Shown here: positions 16,553-24,645 of the stretch, piece by piece
Layout of the letters: each line of letters opens with the position of its first letter
How positions within the stretch are numbered: the first letter of the stretch is position 1
Origin: Patescibacteria group bacterium
GTDB lineage: Bacteria; Patescibacteriota; Patescibacteriia; Patescibacteriales; WJLG01
Reading direction: 5' to 3'
Assembly: GCA_028707065.1 (NCBI GenBank)
Contig: JAQTUZ010000012.1
Location: 1-44,923, forward strand
DNA length: 44,923 bases
Position numbers and translations under genes: made by a program
Notes under the pieces: model-generated
Told to the model about the DNA's origin: nothing
The model's database searches: none
What the model saw: the letters and a program-made list of their open reading frames with translations, nothing else

Positions 16553-17533
16553 TTAAATTATTTTCCAGCCGGTTTCGGTTTTGACGATGCTGCCCGAGAG
16601 GCGGAAAGCTGCGGCTTTCGGGTGGCCGCCGCCGCCCAAGAAGGTCGCGAGGCGGGAGACGTCGACCTTATCGTCCTTGGTGCGCAGACTGCCGCGGATC
16701 TGGCCTTTGATCTCTTCGCGCAAGAATACCACGGCTTTGACGCCATCGATATTATTCAGGATATCCGTGGCCGCGTCTAAAAGATTTTCATTGCCAAATT
16801 CTTTTTTTAACTGGTTGATTTCTTCGAAAGTCAAAACTGAATAGGCCAGATTATATTTTTGGCTTAATTTTAAATTGTCCAGAATCCTGCCCCAGGCCTT
16901 CATCGCCGAGAGGCTTTTGTTCTGCAAAGTGTGTTTGGTTATTTTGGGGAAAGTCGCGCCGGCCAAAAGCATCATGGAAGAAATCCTGATCGTTTCCGGA
17001 GTGACCGCGCCGAAAAGCAGATTGCCCGTGTCGGTCAGGATTCCTGTCAAAAGGCAATTAGCGATCTCCTTGGAGAACGGCAGATTATTATAATGGAAAA
17101 AATAATAGAGCAATTCTGAGGCGGAAGACATCACGGCGCGGATTTCCAGGTCGGAATAATCATCAGTCTTGGGATGATGATCAAATTCGATGACGAATTG
17201 ATCTTTATTTCTGCCGCGTATTTCTTCGGCAAGCTTGGTTCGCCCCAAGCTGCCGCAATCCAGCACGATGATTAAATCGTAGGCGGAAAAATTTGCCGGC
17301 TTAGCCGATGTCAATCTTTTAATGTTAGGCAAAAAGGAAAAAAAATCCTGCGGCGCGTCAGCGCAAAAAATTGCGTGCTTCTTTTCCAGCTGGTCGAACA
17401 AAACCGACAAAGCGCAAACCGAAGCCAGGCCGTCGCCGTCCGGCCGCTCATGCGTAACCAACAGGATGTTTTTGGCCGCCCTGATCTTCTCAAAAGCGGC
17501 GATGAACCTGTCTTTTAATAATGATATTTCCAT
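16553..17533 (-). CDS. DHH/DHHA1 family phosphoesterase (NrnA-like)
   Basis: 326 residues. The N-terminal DHH domain shows THERPDGDGLAS (D-x-D metal ligands), VLDCG and the signature FDHHPKTDDYSD. Then come LLTGILTDTGNL and the C-terminal DHHA1 domain with GGGGHPKAAAFRLS. NrnA-type enzymes degrade oligoribonucleotides (nanoRNA) and can dephosphorylate pAp. A TATAAT lies only 8 bp upstream of the ATG, with TTTTCA 17 bp further up, so the transcript is probably leaderless. Confidence 0.88.
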   Translation of the reverse strand: MEISLLKDRFIAAFEKIRAAKNILLVTHERPDGDGLASVCALSVLFDQLEKKHAIFCADAPQDFFSFLPNIKRLTSAKPANFSAYDLIIVLDCGSLGRTKLAEEIRGRNKDQFVIEFDHHPKTDDYSDLEIRAVMSSASELLYYFFHYNNLPFSKEIANCLLTGILTDTGNLLFGAVTPETIRISSMMLLAGATFPKITKHTLQNKSLSAMKAWGRILDNLKLSQKYNLAYSVLTFEEINQLKKEFGNENLLDAATDILNNIDGVKAVVFLREEIKGQIRGSLRTKDDKVDVSRLATFLGGGGHPKAAAFRLSGSIVKTETGWKII

Positions 17534-17541
17534 AACAATTC

Positions 17542-17570
17542 ATTATAGATAAATCTTCCGCAAATGAAAA
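17542..17570 (-). promoter_or_regulatory. Promoter of the DHH gene, probably leaderless
   Basis: Minus-strand TATAAT at 17547-17542 and TTTTCA at 17570-17565, 17-bp spacer. The start codon begins 9 bases downstream of the -10 hexamer. Confidence 0.6.
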
Positions 17571-17591
17571 GGGCGCTGGAAGGCCGGAATA

Positions 17592-17620
17592 TTGACAGGC
17601 GAAGATAAAATTGATATATA
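17592..17620 (+). promoter_or_regulatory. Promoter of the 17685 gene
   Basis: TTGACA (17592-17597), 17-bp spacer, TATATA (17615-17620). TATAGT four bases further on is an alternative -10. Confidence 0.65.
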
Positions 17621-17684
17621 TAGTATTATGTTTTTTGCGCGTATTTTGTTGGTCCTTTAACCATTAACAACAGGAGTTGGTTCA

Positions 17685-18131
17685 ATGCTCACTTTATCAG
17701 AACCTTTAGTTCGGAGTGGCAACGCATCGGACACGGATTTGGCAGCTCAATTTAAGAATGTCGCGCCCAAGCCTGCCGCTGTGCCCAAAACAGTCAAGAT
17801 TTTGACGATCGATGACTGCGTTTCCATCGGCCAATTCAAACAAGTGGCAAAATCGATTTTGCAGGCTGATACCGGCCGGATCGATTGGCTGATCCGCAAG
17901 GCCGAGGAAAAATTCAGTAAATCAGGGCCGGGAAACAAATCCGCACCCGGTTATCAGGGGCTTTGTGACAAACTCACTCGCCTCAAGGTTTATTATGACG
18001 AGGGGATAAGCACGGAAATTAATGAAATTCTGTTGCGCCGCGCTTTCCGGAGTGCCGGAGCCACGGCCAGTCTGCCTTTGCCCTCGCGGAAGAGGACCAG
18101 GGCCGAAGCTTGTCTCTACGAGCCGGAATAA
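17685..18131 (+). CDS. Hypothetical protein
   Basis: 148 residues; the family is unrecognised. Preceded by CAGGAGTTGGTTCA, a clear ribosome binding site. There is no signal peptide. The N-terminal third is Pro/Ala-rich and probably disordered; the middle (TIDDCVSIGQFKQVAKSILQ) looks helical; the C-terminus is Arg-rich (LPLPSRKRTRAEACL). It has its own promoter and terminator. Style and codon use match the lipoprotein genes that follow. Confidence 0.65.
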   Translation: MLTLSEPLVRSGNASDTDLAAQFKNVAPKPAAVPKTVKILTIDDCVSIGQFKQVAKSILQADTGRIDWLIRKAEEKFSKSGPGNKSAPGYQGLCDKLTRLKVYYDEGISTEINEILLRRAFRSAGATASLPLPSRKRTRAEACLYEPE

Positions 18132-18155
18132 TCGGTACAAATGTCCTTTGCCCAT

Positions 18156-18187
18156 TGCTTCGCACCTTATGGCGCGAAGCATTTTTT
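18156..18187 (+). terminator. Rho-independent terminator
   Basis: TGCTTCGC pairs with GCGAAGCA, followed by TTTTTT. Confidence 0.85.
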
Positions 18188-18214
18188 ATTCCCAAAACTG
18201 TCGTCGAACGCTCT

Positions 18215-18243
18215 TTGACAAAAGATTGAGAGAGTTGTAATAT
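18215..18243 (+). promoter_or_regulatory. Promoter of the lipoprotein pair
   Basis: TTGACA (18215-18220), 17-bp spacer, TAATAT (18238-18243). The leader is about 95 bases. Confidence 0.7.
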
Positions 18244-18343
18244 TCGATTTGTCGCTGTTTCGGCTTGTTCATTGTATTTTTAAGTTGATTGAAGGGACGA
18301 GGCGGTCTTTTTGTTTTTTAACCATTTTCCAAGGGAGGACCTC

Positions 18344-19216
18344 ATGAAGAGGCTCATGTCAGTGTTAGCGGTTTCTGTTTTTGTGGCAGGGATGATCGGT
18401 TGTTCGAATAACCGCTCCCCGGTTTCCAACAATGCTTCGGGAGCCAAGGGCAATGTCGAGTTGTCGATCAAGATGGGCAAGGTCGGAGCGCTGGCCAAGA
18501 TGGCCAAAACCGCCGAGATCAATCTGGATTCGCTGACGCTGGATCTGACGGCGACCGGCGAAGTGCCGATCCATAGCGTGACTTTGATCTCCGGACACGA
18601 TCAGCAGATTGTTACCAAGAATTTTGAATTGGCTGCCAACAAAAATTGGACCGTGCAGGCCAGAACCTATGCGACCGAGCCCAATCCCGGCTGTCCGCAA
18701 TGTCCGCCCAATATTCGCCAGATCCATAATGGTTCAACAAGTTTTGACGTGGCAGAAGGCAATAGTGACCCGGTTAATCTGACGATCAACGCCCAGTATA
18801 GTATGCTGGTAACCAGAATCAATCCGATTCCGGACAGCTGTAACCGAATTACTCTTTATCAGGGCAGTGACATGAATCAGCTTTGGAATATGTGGGCAGA
18901 TACCAATTTCGCCATCGAGCAAAGAGCCGCTACGGATACGGCAAAATTGCGTTATGACTGGCTTTATGTTCAGTCATACAGCCAAAACATCCAGGTTGTC
19001 ATTCGCGGTGTCTGGAATGGAGTCCCAATGATTTTATATTGGGGCACTTTCTCAATTCCGCAAGTAGTCGCCGGAGAAGACGTGTCATACGCCTTCACGC
19101 TTGAGTGGAAGGGCCCCTCGACTGCCAAGGTGCAAAAAACGATTAATGTCACTGTCGGTGGCATCGGCACGAACACTATCGACGGTACGCCGATCCCGCC
19201 AGCGCCGATTAAATAA
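18344..19216 (+). CDS. Lipoprotein of unknown function (first of a tandem pair)
   Basis: 290 residues from the ATG at 18344, which has GGGAGGA at good spacing; the in-frame ATG at 18311 lacks one and would bury the signal. A lipoprotein signal peptide ends VAGMIGC (Cys 20). The mature part is beta-rich, with blocks NLTINAQYSMLVTRI and VVIRGVW and a CPQCPP pair. The same block order is found in the next gene, so the two are paralogues. Surface or membrane-attached; role unknown. Confidence 0.75.
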   Translation: MKRLMSVLAVSVFVAGMIGCSNNRSPVSNNASGAKGNVELSIKMGKVGALAKMAKTAEINLDSLTLDLTATGEVPIHSVTLISGHDQQIVTKNFELAANKNWTVQARTYATEPNPGCPQCPPNIRQIHNGSTSFDVAEGNSDPVNLTINAQYSMLVTRINPIPDSCNRITLYQGSDMNQLWNMWADTNFAIEQRAATDTAKLRYDWLYVQSYSQNIQVVIRGVWNGVPMILYWGTFSIPQVVAGEDVSYAFTLEWKGPSTAKVQKTINVTVGGIGTNTIDGTPIPPAPIK

Positions 19217-19254
19217 TTTCCCTTATCACCGTCTACCATTTCAAGGAGGATTGA

Positions 19255-20067
19255 ATGAATAAGCTTCTCTCTTTTGTCTTGCTCGCGGCCATCGGAGTTT
19301 TTTATAATTCCTGCTCCTGCGGCAAGGGCCCGACGGCCAGCGTTGCCGAACCGACCGGGGCGATTTCCGCCAAGATCTTTATCGGTCCGGTGGGATTTTT
19401 GGCCAAAACGCAGGCCGGTACGGCTATTAATTTGACCAAGGCCTATCTGGAAATTATGTCGGGCGCCGACACGCTGAAAGACTCTTTCGATTTGACCGGC
19501 TCGGCCCAGCAGTCGAAAGAAAAGATCTTCGGCGACATCCATGTGAAAACATGGAAAGCCAAAGCCTGGACGATTGACCAGAATAAAAAAATAATCCACG
19601 CCGACTCAACGACCTTTGCCGTGGTGGAGAATGACACGGTCGGAGTGAATCTTAATCTGTCGGCGAATTATTCGATGTTCGTGGCCAAGATTTTCCCGAT
19701 CTCCGACAGCGCCACTTCCGTCGAGGTTTACGTGAACGGCGTTTTGGTGGCCGATTCGGTTTTTGGGAAAAACGCTTCGTTCGATACTTTGCGGAGTTAC
19801 TTTGATTATTTGCCGGCTTCACCCACTCCGGGAACGTCGGCGACGATCAAGATCAATGTTCGCGGCGACTGGGTTGACGCTGATACTCTGCTCTGGACCG
19901 GTCAGAAAGTGATTAATGTCATTTCCGGGGTTGATCTTAATGAATCGATCAATCTGGCCTGGGTCGGCCCGCAAGTCGGCGGAGTCGACATCACGGTCAT
20001 CATCGGCAAAGTGGCCACGGTAATAGTGGACGGTGTTGTCCAGCCGCGGCCTAATACCACGCCATAA
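19255..20067 (+). CDS. Lipoprotein of unknown function (second of a tandem pair)
   Basis: 270 residues, preceded by CAAGGAGGATTGA. The signal peptide ends near FYNSCSC (Cys 20 or 22). Blocks NLNLSANYSMFVAKIFPISD and INVRGDWVDADTLLW align with NLTINAQYSMLVTRINPIPD and VVIRGVW of the previous gene. Both end in a similar VT.. IG.. ID(G) .. P tail. It is 38 bp after its paralogue and probably co-transcribed. Each could be a carbohydrate- or protein-binding surface protein; no family is recognised. Confidence 0.75.
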   Translation: MNKLLSFVLLAAIGVFYNSCSCGKGPTASVAEPTGAISAKIFIGPVGFLAKTQAGTAINLTKAYLEIMSGADTLKDSFDLTGSAQQSKEKIFGDIHVKTWKAKAWTIDQNKKIIHADSTTFAVVENDTVGVNLNLSANYSMFVAKIFPISDSATSVEVYVNGVLVADSVFGKNASFDTLRSYFDYLPASPTPGTSATIKINVRGDWVDADTLLWTGQKVINVISGVDLNESINLAWVGPQVGGVDITVIIGKVATVIVDGVVQPRPNTTP

Positions 20068-20092
20068 TCAAACAGAATGTCCTTTCTTTAGC

Positions 20093-20123
20093 AAAAGACT
20101 CGCCAGCTAGCGAGTCTTTTTTT
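20093..20123. terminator. Bidirectional terminator between the lipoprotein pair and rbfA
   Basis: AAAAGACTCGC and GCGAGTCTTTT pair, with T-runs on both strands. It serves convergent genes. Confidence 0.8.
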
Positions 20124-20499
20124 AATATTTATAGTTAATGTCTTCGAGTTCCTCATCCGGCAGATTTTTTTCTTTTTCCGCTGCGGCGAAGATTTTTTCC
20201 AGCGCGCCCGCTTGTTTTTCCGTCGGGTCAAATTCCCAGATCAGATGAGGAATTTTTCTGATCTTGATGCGATGTTTTAATTCTTCGGCGATCAATCCCG
20301 AACTTTTTCTTAATTTTTCCAAAGCCGTGCCGATCAGCGAATCCGGCAGTACCGAGAATAAAATGCGCGCCGAATAGAAATTCGGGTCGCATTCGACGTG
20401 GGTAATAGTGATCAAGCCGTTGGGAAATTCCACTTCTTCGGTAATGATCAGCGCGATCTCTTTGCGCAAAGATTCATTTAAGCGATCAATATTCGGCAT
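20122..20499 (-). CDS. rbfA: Ribosome-binding factor A
   Basis: 125 residues. KH-like RbfA features: MPNIDRLNESLRKEIALIIT at the start, then GLITITHVECDPNFYSARI, LRKSSGLIAEELKHRIKIRK and IPHLIWEFD. RbfA matures the 16S rRNA 5' end and the small subunit, especially in the cold. It lies directly downstream of infB, as in many bacteria. The gap between them is filled by a large palindrome. Confidence 0.92.
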   Translation of the reverse strand: MPNIDRLNESLRKEIALIITEEVEFPNGLITITHVECDPNFYSARILFSVLPDSLIGTALEKLRKSSGLIAEELKHRIKIRKIPHLIWEFDPTEKQAGALEKIFAAAEKEKNLPDEELEDINYKY

Positions 20500-20508
20500 A
20501 AGATTTTA

Positions 20509-20612
20509 AAATTGTAATACTAATGTCATACGAATACATACTAATATGACGAATGCGTGCTAAATAATAATTCGTTATATTAGTATGTATTCGTGGATTA
20601 GTATTACAATTT
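20509..20612. repeat. Large palindrome between infB and rbfA
   Basis: Outer arms AAATTGTAATACTAAT (20509-20524) and its exact inverse (20597-20612). Inner arms ACGAATACATACTAATAT and ATATTAGTATGTATTCGT also pair. The element includes the last codons and stop of infB. The inner words recall the ACGAAT-type repeats at 8352-8536. Confidence 0.85.
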
Positions 20613-22586
20613 GGCGGCTATTTCCTTTTCCTCAAAAAACTGCAAGATATCGCCTTCTTGGATGACCGGTTTGCCTTCATATTGCATCCCGCATTCCTGA
20701 TTGATGTCCACGCTCGGCATATCCATTTTTCCCGCTTGCAATTTGGTGATCTTGCCTTGCGCCACCATCACTTTGTTGCGCAGAATTTCCACGTGGACAT
20801 TATTTTTCGCTTGGCCGTCCAGAACTTTGCCGCCGACGATTTGGCTCTTGTTCTCGGTGCGGAAGATTTTCAGCACTTTGACGCGGCCAAGATCGACGCG
20901 CTGGATTTTTGCTACGACTAATTTTTTCATTTCTGCCTGCACGTAATCGATCAGATCATAGATGATATTAAAAGCGTGGACCTTGATGCCTTTTTCTCTG
21001 ATCAAGACTTCGATGGTCGGAGAAATTTTTACGTTAAAGCCGACGATTTCCGCGTTCGAGCCCTCGGCGCGGGCAATATCGCCCTCAATGATATTCCCCA
21101 AGCTTTTATTTAAGATTTTAACTTTAACTTCCTCGGTATTTATTTTCATCAATGATTCCTCGATCGCTTCCGCCGAGCCCAAGACATCGCTTTTAATGAT
21201 TAAATTAAGCCGTTTCACGTCAACCGCGTCTTCGTTTTCATTTTTCATCTGGATGGCGCTGCGATTCTGCGCGACCTTTTCGATCTTGCCCTTGATGCGT
21301 TCGCCCTCGCCAACTTCCAAAACATCGCCGACCGCCGGCGCCATTTTCAAGCCGAGGATCATCACCGGCATGGAAGGCAGGGCCTCTTTGACATTTTCGC
21401 CTTTGTAATTTTTCAGCGCCCGGGCTTTGCCGTAAATATTGCCGTGCAAGATCAATTGATCGCCGACACGCAGCGTGCCATTTTGAATTAAGATCGTGGC
21501 TAATGGCCCGGAGTTTTTATCAATATGCGATTCGATCACCGTGCCTAAAGCGGCTGCCTGGGGATTAGCCCGCATGCTTTTGGCTTCCGAATCGGCGGTG
21601 AGCAGGATCAGATCCAATAATTCCTCGATGCCGGTTCCTTTCAAAGCCGAGATCGGCGCGCAAACAACTTTGCCGCCCCAATCGTCCGGAAGAATTCCTA
21701 ATTTATTGACCATTTCCTGTTTGATTTTGGTAAGATCCACGCCCGCCTTATCGATTTTGTTTATGGCAATGATAAAAGGAAGTTGCGCGGCCTGGATAAT
21801 TTTGTAAGCTTCAATCGTTTGCGGCTGGACGCCATCATCAGCGGCCACGACTAAGATCGCCACGTCGGCGATGCGGGCGCCGCGCGAGCGCATGGCCGTG
21901 AAAGCCTCGTGTCCGGGAGTATCGATAAAAGTGATCAAGCGATTATTTTTGACGACCTGGTAAGCGCCGATATGCTGGGTGATGCCGCCGTGCTCGCCGC
22001 CGGCGACATTGGTTTTGCGGATCGTATCCAATAATTTTGTTTTGCCATGATCGACGTGGCCCATGACCACGATGACTGGCGGACGGATAATTAAGTTGCC
22101 TTCTTTTTCGCGAGCCAAAATTTCCTCGATTTTTTTATCGCCAACAGCTGCTTGCGCCGCTTGGCCTTGGGTTTCATCAAGCGATACTTCTATCCCCAAA
22201 GATTGGCCGATGATCGAAGCCGTATCAAAATCAATTCTTTCGTTCATCGAAGAAAAAACGCCGTTTTTCATCAATTCCGCCAAAACTTTATTGACCGGCA
22301 GATGCGTCAAGGCGGCAAAATCGCGGACAGTCATTATTGAAGGGATCGGAATGACTTTTTTCACCACGCCTTCGGCGATCATCTCTTCGCGCTGCGCCTT
22401 GGTTTTTTCCGCATCTTCGGTTTGCAATTTTCTCAATAAAAACGGCCAGTCGCGGATGATCATCTGAGCGGTTTTCGGATCGACCTTGATCGCCCGATAA
22501 CCGATATCAAAACCCATCCGCGGGAGCTTTTCCTTCAGATCGTTAGGTGTGACCTTTAATATTCTGGCTAATTCGGTTACGTTCAT
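20604..22586 (-). CDS. infB: Translation initiation factor IF-2
   Basis: 660 residues, short for IF-2 because the N-terminal extension is reduced. An IF2_N-like segment begins [20 protein letters not shown]. The GTPase domain has GHVDHGKT (about 175-182), DTPGHEAF and NKID. Domains II to IV follow, with the conserved [15 protein letters not shown]-like segment ([14 protein letters not shown]). IF-2 delivers initiator tRNA to the 30S subunit. No Shine-Dalgarno site is visible. The upstream DNA is palindromic repeat. Confidence 0.96.
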   Translation of the reverse strand: MNVTELARILKVTPNDLKEKLPRMGFDIGYRAIKVDPKTAQMIIRDWPFLLRKLQTEDAEKTKAQREEMIAEGVVKKVIPIPSIMTVRDFAALTHLPVNKVLAELMKNGVFSSMNERIDFDTASIIGQSLGIEVSLDETQGQAAQAAVGDKKIEEILAREKEGNLIIRPPVIVVMGHVDHGKTKLLDTIRKTNVAGGEHGGITQHIGAYQVVKNNRLITFIDTPGHEAFTAMRSRGARIADVAILVVAADDGVQPQTIEAYKIIQAAQLPFIIAINKIDKAGVDLTKIKQEMVNKLGILPDDWGGKVVCAPISALKGTGIEELLDLILLTADSEAKSMRANPQAAALGTVIESHIDKNSGPLATILIQNGTLRVGDQLILHGNIYGKARALKNYKGENVKEALPSMPVMILGLKMAPAVGDVLEVGEGERIKGKIEKVAQNRSAIQMKNENEDAVDVKRLNLIIKSDVLGSAEAIEESLMKINTEEVKVKILNKSLGNIIEGDIARAEGSNAEIVGFNVKISPTIEVLIREKGIKVHAFNIIYDLIDYVQAEMKKLVVAKIQRVDLGRVKVLKIFRTENKSQIVGGKVLDGQAKNNVHVEILRNKVMVAQGKITKLQAGKMDMPSVDINQECGMQYEGKPVIQEGDILQFFEEKEIAAKL

Positions 22587-22595
22587 ATTATTTCC

Positions 22596-22695
22596 CCTCC
22601 TTTTTAAGGAGGGGTTAGGGGTGGTTGTAAGGGGTGGGTTTCCTTGGCGTTAATTCCCCTCCGCGGGAGGGGTGGCCGAAGGCCGGGGTGGGTTT
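22596..22695. repeat. Palindromic repeats upstream of infB
   Basis: CCCCTCCTTTTTAAGGAGGGG, read as a 9-bp arm CCCCTCCTT and its inverse. Then come GGGTGGTTGTAAGGGG and CCCCTCCGCGGGAGGGG with GGCCGAAGGCCGGGGTGGG. Same families as the in-frame copies in the helicase gene and queA. Confidence 0.75.
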
Positions 22696-22769
22696 CCAAT
22701 GATAATAATGTAAAATAAAAATAATTCCTAAGAATTATTTTAATACTACCGCTTTTTTGCGGTCGAGTC

Positions 22770-22803
22770 AAATAAAAAGGGAAGCCTGGCGGGGCTTCCT
22801 GGA
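22770..22803 (-). terminator. Terminator of the 22813 gene
   Basis: On the minus strand AGGAAGCCCC pairs with GGCTTCCC, followed by TTTTTATTT. Confidence 0.8.
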
Positions 22804-22812
22804 GACAAGATA

Positions 22813-23160
22813 TTAGCAGTGATTAAAGTCGTAGTAGACTTTAAGGACTTTGCCGCACTTTTTCTTTTTTAAGAGCAGCTTGGCTTTTTCTACGATTTCT
22901 TTGTAGGCATCTTTGAGTTGCTTTACCGTGTAATCCCAATTGCCATGCAATGCCTTCAGGTTGGGCTCTCTTGCCCAGAATTCATGAGCTTCAAATAATT
23001 CACTAACCCTAATGTTGTTAGTGAATCCTTTTTTCCATCCAAATCTGGGAAGTGATTTTTTGAAAAAGTTCAAAGCTTCTTCTTTTGTCGTAGCCGCCAC
23101 TGCATGGATGAGTACAAATTCAGATTGGTCGCTGTGGAGAAAAAAGAGCGTTCTATCCAT
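22813..23160 (-). CDS. Hypothetical protein
   Basis: 115 residues; the family is unrecognised. The start is fixed by GAAGGAGGTTCAA on the minus strand, an ideal ribosome binding site. The N-terminal half is alpha/beta (LFFLHSDQSEFVLIHAVAAT), with aromatic residues in the middle (FEAHEFWAREPNLKALHGNW) and a Lys-rich C-terminus ending in Cys. It has its own strong promoter, a 17-codon upstream ORF and a terminator. Confidence 0.7.
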   Translation of the reverse strand: MDRTLFFLHSDQSEFVLIHAVAATTKEEALNFFKKSLPRFGWKKGFTNNIRVSELFEAHEFWAREPNLKALHGNWDYTVKQLKDAYKEIVEKAKLLLKKKKCGKVLKVYYDFNHC

Positions 23161-23206
23161 TTGAACCTCCTTCGCTGTAAAATAAAAAGAATTTTTTGCT
23201 TGCCAT
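23153..23206 (-). CDS. 17-residue upstream leader ORF coupled to the 22813 gene
   Basis: Reads MASKKFFLFYSEGGSNG and ends at a TAG that overlaps the downstream start codon region (the downstream ATG lies within its last codons). It has its own AAGGAGG at good spacing, and the downstream gene's AAGGAGG is inside it. The arrangement suggests translational coupling or an attenuation leader. It may also be chance; the supporting signs are the strong site and the stop just past the next start. Confidence 0.5.
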   Translation of the reverse strand: MASKKFFLFYSEGGSNG

Positions 23207-23237
23207 TATGGCCTCCTTGATTCAGTGTTATAAGCGC

Positions 23238-23266
23238 ATATTATCAGGTTGATTTTTTTAAGTCAA
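23238..23266 (-). promoter_or_regulatory. Promoter of the 22813 gene
   Basis: Minus-strand TTGACT (23266-23261), 17-bp spacer, TAATAT (23243-23238). The -35 lies inside the 3' end of rnhB. Confidence 0.7.
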
Positions 23267-23899
23267 TTTTTTTAAAAGTTTTTTGACCGGGCCGAAGGTC
23301 TGGCGGTGGAACGGCGTGGGACCGTATTTTTTTAGGGCTTCCAGATGCTCTTTGGTGCCATAACCTTTATGGTTTAAAAATCCGTATTGCGGATATTGCA
23401 CGGCAAGCTCGGCGATCAGCCGGTCATGGGTGACTTTGGCAATGATCGAAGCGGCGGCGATCGAGAGAACGAAGGCGTCGCCGTTGATGATATTTTCCTG
23501 GCGTAGGCTTAAATTGGGAATGGGCGCCCGGCCGTCGAGCATAATATAATCGGGCTTGGTCTTGAGCGCGCCGATGGCTTTTTTCATGGCTAAAAAAGTC
23601 GCCTGATAAATATTGATCCGGTCAATTGTTTCATGATCGCAGACGCCGACGCCAACCTCGAAAAAATTATCTTTGATAATTTCAAAAAGCTCTTCGCGTT
23701 TTTTCTCCGGCACCAGCTTGGAATCCCTAATGGTTTTTAATTCCTTGACGGCGAAGAATTTTTCTACCATTTCCGGCTTAAGCGTGACCGCGGCGGCCAC
23801 GACCGGCCCGGCCAAAGGCCCTCTACCGGCCTCGTCCACTCCGGCGACGAGCGTCAGGCCGGAAGCGAACAGTGAATTTTCCTTTTTCAGATCGAGCAT
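23258..23899 (-). CDS. rnhB: Ribonuclease HII
   Basis: 213 residues. The signature GVDEAGRGPLAGPVVAAAV gives the catalytic D-E pair. DSKLVPEKKREELFE, the later YIMLDGRA and AAASIIAKVTHDR supply the remaining acidic and structural motifs. The end KYGPTPFHRQTFGPVKKLL is typical. RNase HII removes ribonucleotides from DNA and RNA primers. It is the last normal housekeeping gene before the cassette-like region. Confidence 0.95.
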   Translation of the reverse strand: MLDLKKENSLFASGLTLVAGVDEAGRGPLAGPVVAAAVTLKPEMVEKFFAVKELKTIRDSKLVPEKKREELFEIIKDNFFEVGVGVCDHETIDRINIYQATFLAMKKAIGALKTKPDYIMLDGRAPIPNLSLRQENIINGDAFVLSIAAASIIAKVTHDRLIAELAVQYPQYGFLNHKGYGTKEHLEALKKYGPTPFHRQTFGPVKKLLKKLT

Positions 23900-23997
23900 T
23901 GGTTTTCTTGTAAAATTAAGGAAATTTGTGATATAGTATCGATAGTTATTATCTTAGCTAATTTTGAGACAAAAAACAATCATTTCGTATATAATTT

Positions 23998-24638
23998 GTT
24001 AGGCAAAATTAAATTTATAAATAAAAAAACATGATCTATTATTTAGTTTTTTCAACATTCATCGTTTATTTTATTATTAGTATTTTATCTCGAGAATTGT
24101 ATTGGACTGCTTCGGGCGTTATAGTGTATAAATATCAAGGAAAACGTGCTGTCATGTTATCTTTTGGATTCTTGTTTTTGTTCATTTTTTTTGGCTGGAT
24201 GATAATTGATCAAAACAATATTTATTCATTAAATAAAGCGGCATTATCGTTAGTGTTTGCTGTTCCACTAGGAGTGATATTAAGAATGATGTTAATCTCG
24301 ATGCATCGAAGTCTGGGGGTGGAAATAGGAGAAACGACCAGAAAAAGAACAAAAAAAAGCATGACCGAATGGGCAATCGCAGGATTTTTTATAAGTCTGC
24401 CCATTAATTTTTTATTATATTTTTTTCTTAAATATACCATCAACATAACGACGGCTATAGTTACAATGTGTATTGTCACGATAAGTTCAATATTATTTTT
24501 TTCATTTTGGGGATCAAGAACTGTTTTCGAATAAAGCATTTTTTTATTTATAAATTTAACTCCGCCTAACACGGCATATCCGGTTCCGCTTCGCTCTACC
24601 CAAATCCGCCCAGGGCGGACTTCGGATAATGCCGATAC
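23998..24638 (+). mobile_element. Integron-like gene cassette 1
   Basis: Starts with GTTAGGC (23998-24004) and carries the exact inverse GCCTAAC at 24564-24570. Just inside, after 4-bp spacers on both sides, a 21-bp sequence at 24009-24029 is repeated exactly inverted at 24539-24559. This is how a cassette should look: the R'' box of its attC pairs with an R' box made from its own first bases. It holds one ORF. No integrase or attI is visible. Confidence 0.7.
24031..24534 (+). CDS. Hypothetical multi-pass membrane protein (cassette 1 cargo)
   Basis: 167 residues with about four hydrophobic segments: 1-18, 45-64, 70-90 region and two near the C-terminus (ITTAIVTMCIVTISSILFFS). The family is unrecognised. 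It is strongly AT-rich compared with rnhB and the genes after 26 kb. No Shine-Dalgarno site (AATAAAAAAAC precedes the ATG). It fills the first cassette-like unit almost completely. Confidence 0.75.
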   Translation: MIYYLVFSTFIVYFIISILSRELYWTASGVIVYKYQGKRAVMLSFGFLFLFIFFGWMIIDQNNIYSLNKAALSLVFAVPLGVILRMMLISMHRSLGVEIGETTRKRTKKSMTEWAIAGFFISLPINFLLYFFLKYTINITTAIVTMCIVTISSILFFSFWGSRTVFE

Positions 24639-24645
24639 GTTGTAT
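24564..24645 (+). other. attC-like recombination site 1
   Basis: R''-like GCCTAAC, 1-bp gap, L'' arm CGGCATATCCG (24572-24582). A variable centre includes the stem TCCGCCC/GGGCGGA. The L' arm CGGATAATGCCG (24623-24634) carries one extra base, then a 4-bp gap and R'-like GTTGTAT (24639-24645). At 82 bp it falls within the usual attC range. The R' box departs from the GTTRRRY consensus at one position. Confidence 0.65.

Noticed and set aside
23920-23998. attI or a further attC before cassette 1
   Set aside because: No hairpin or inverse core box is seen between rnhB and GTTAGGC at 23998, so only the cassette boundary can be claimed.
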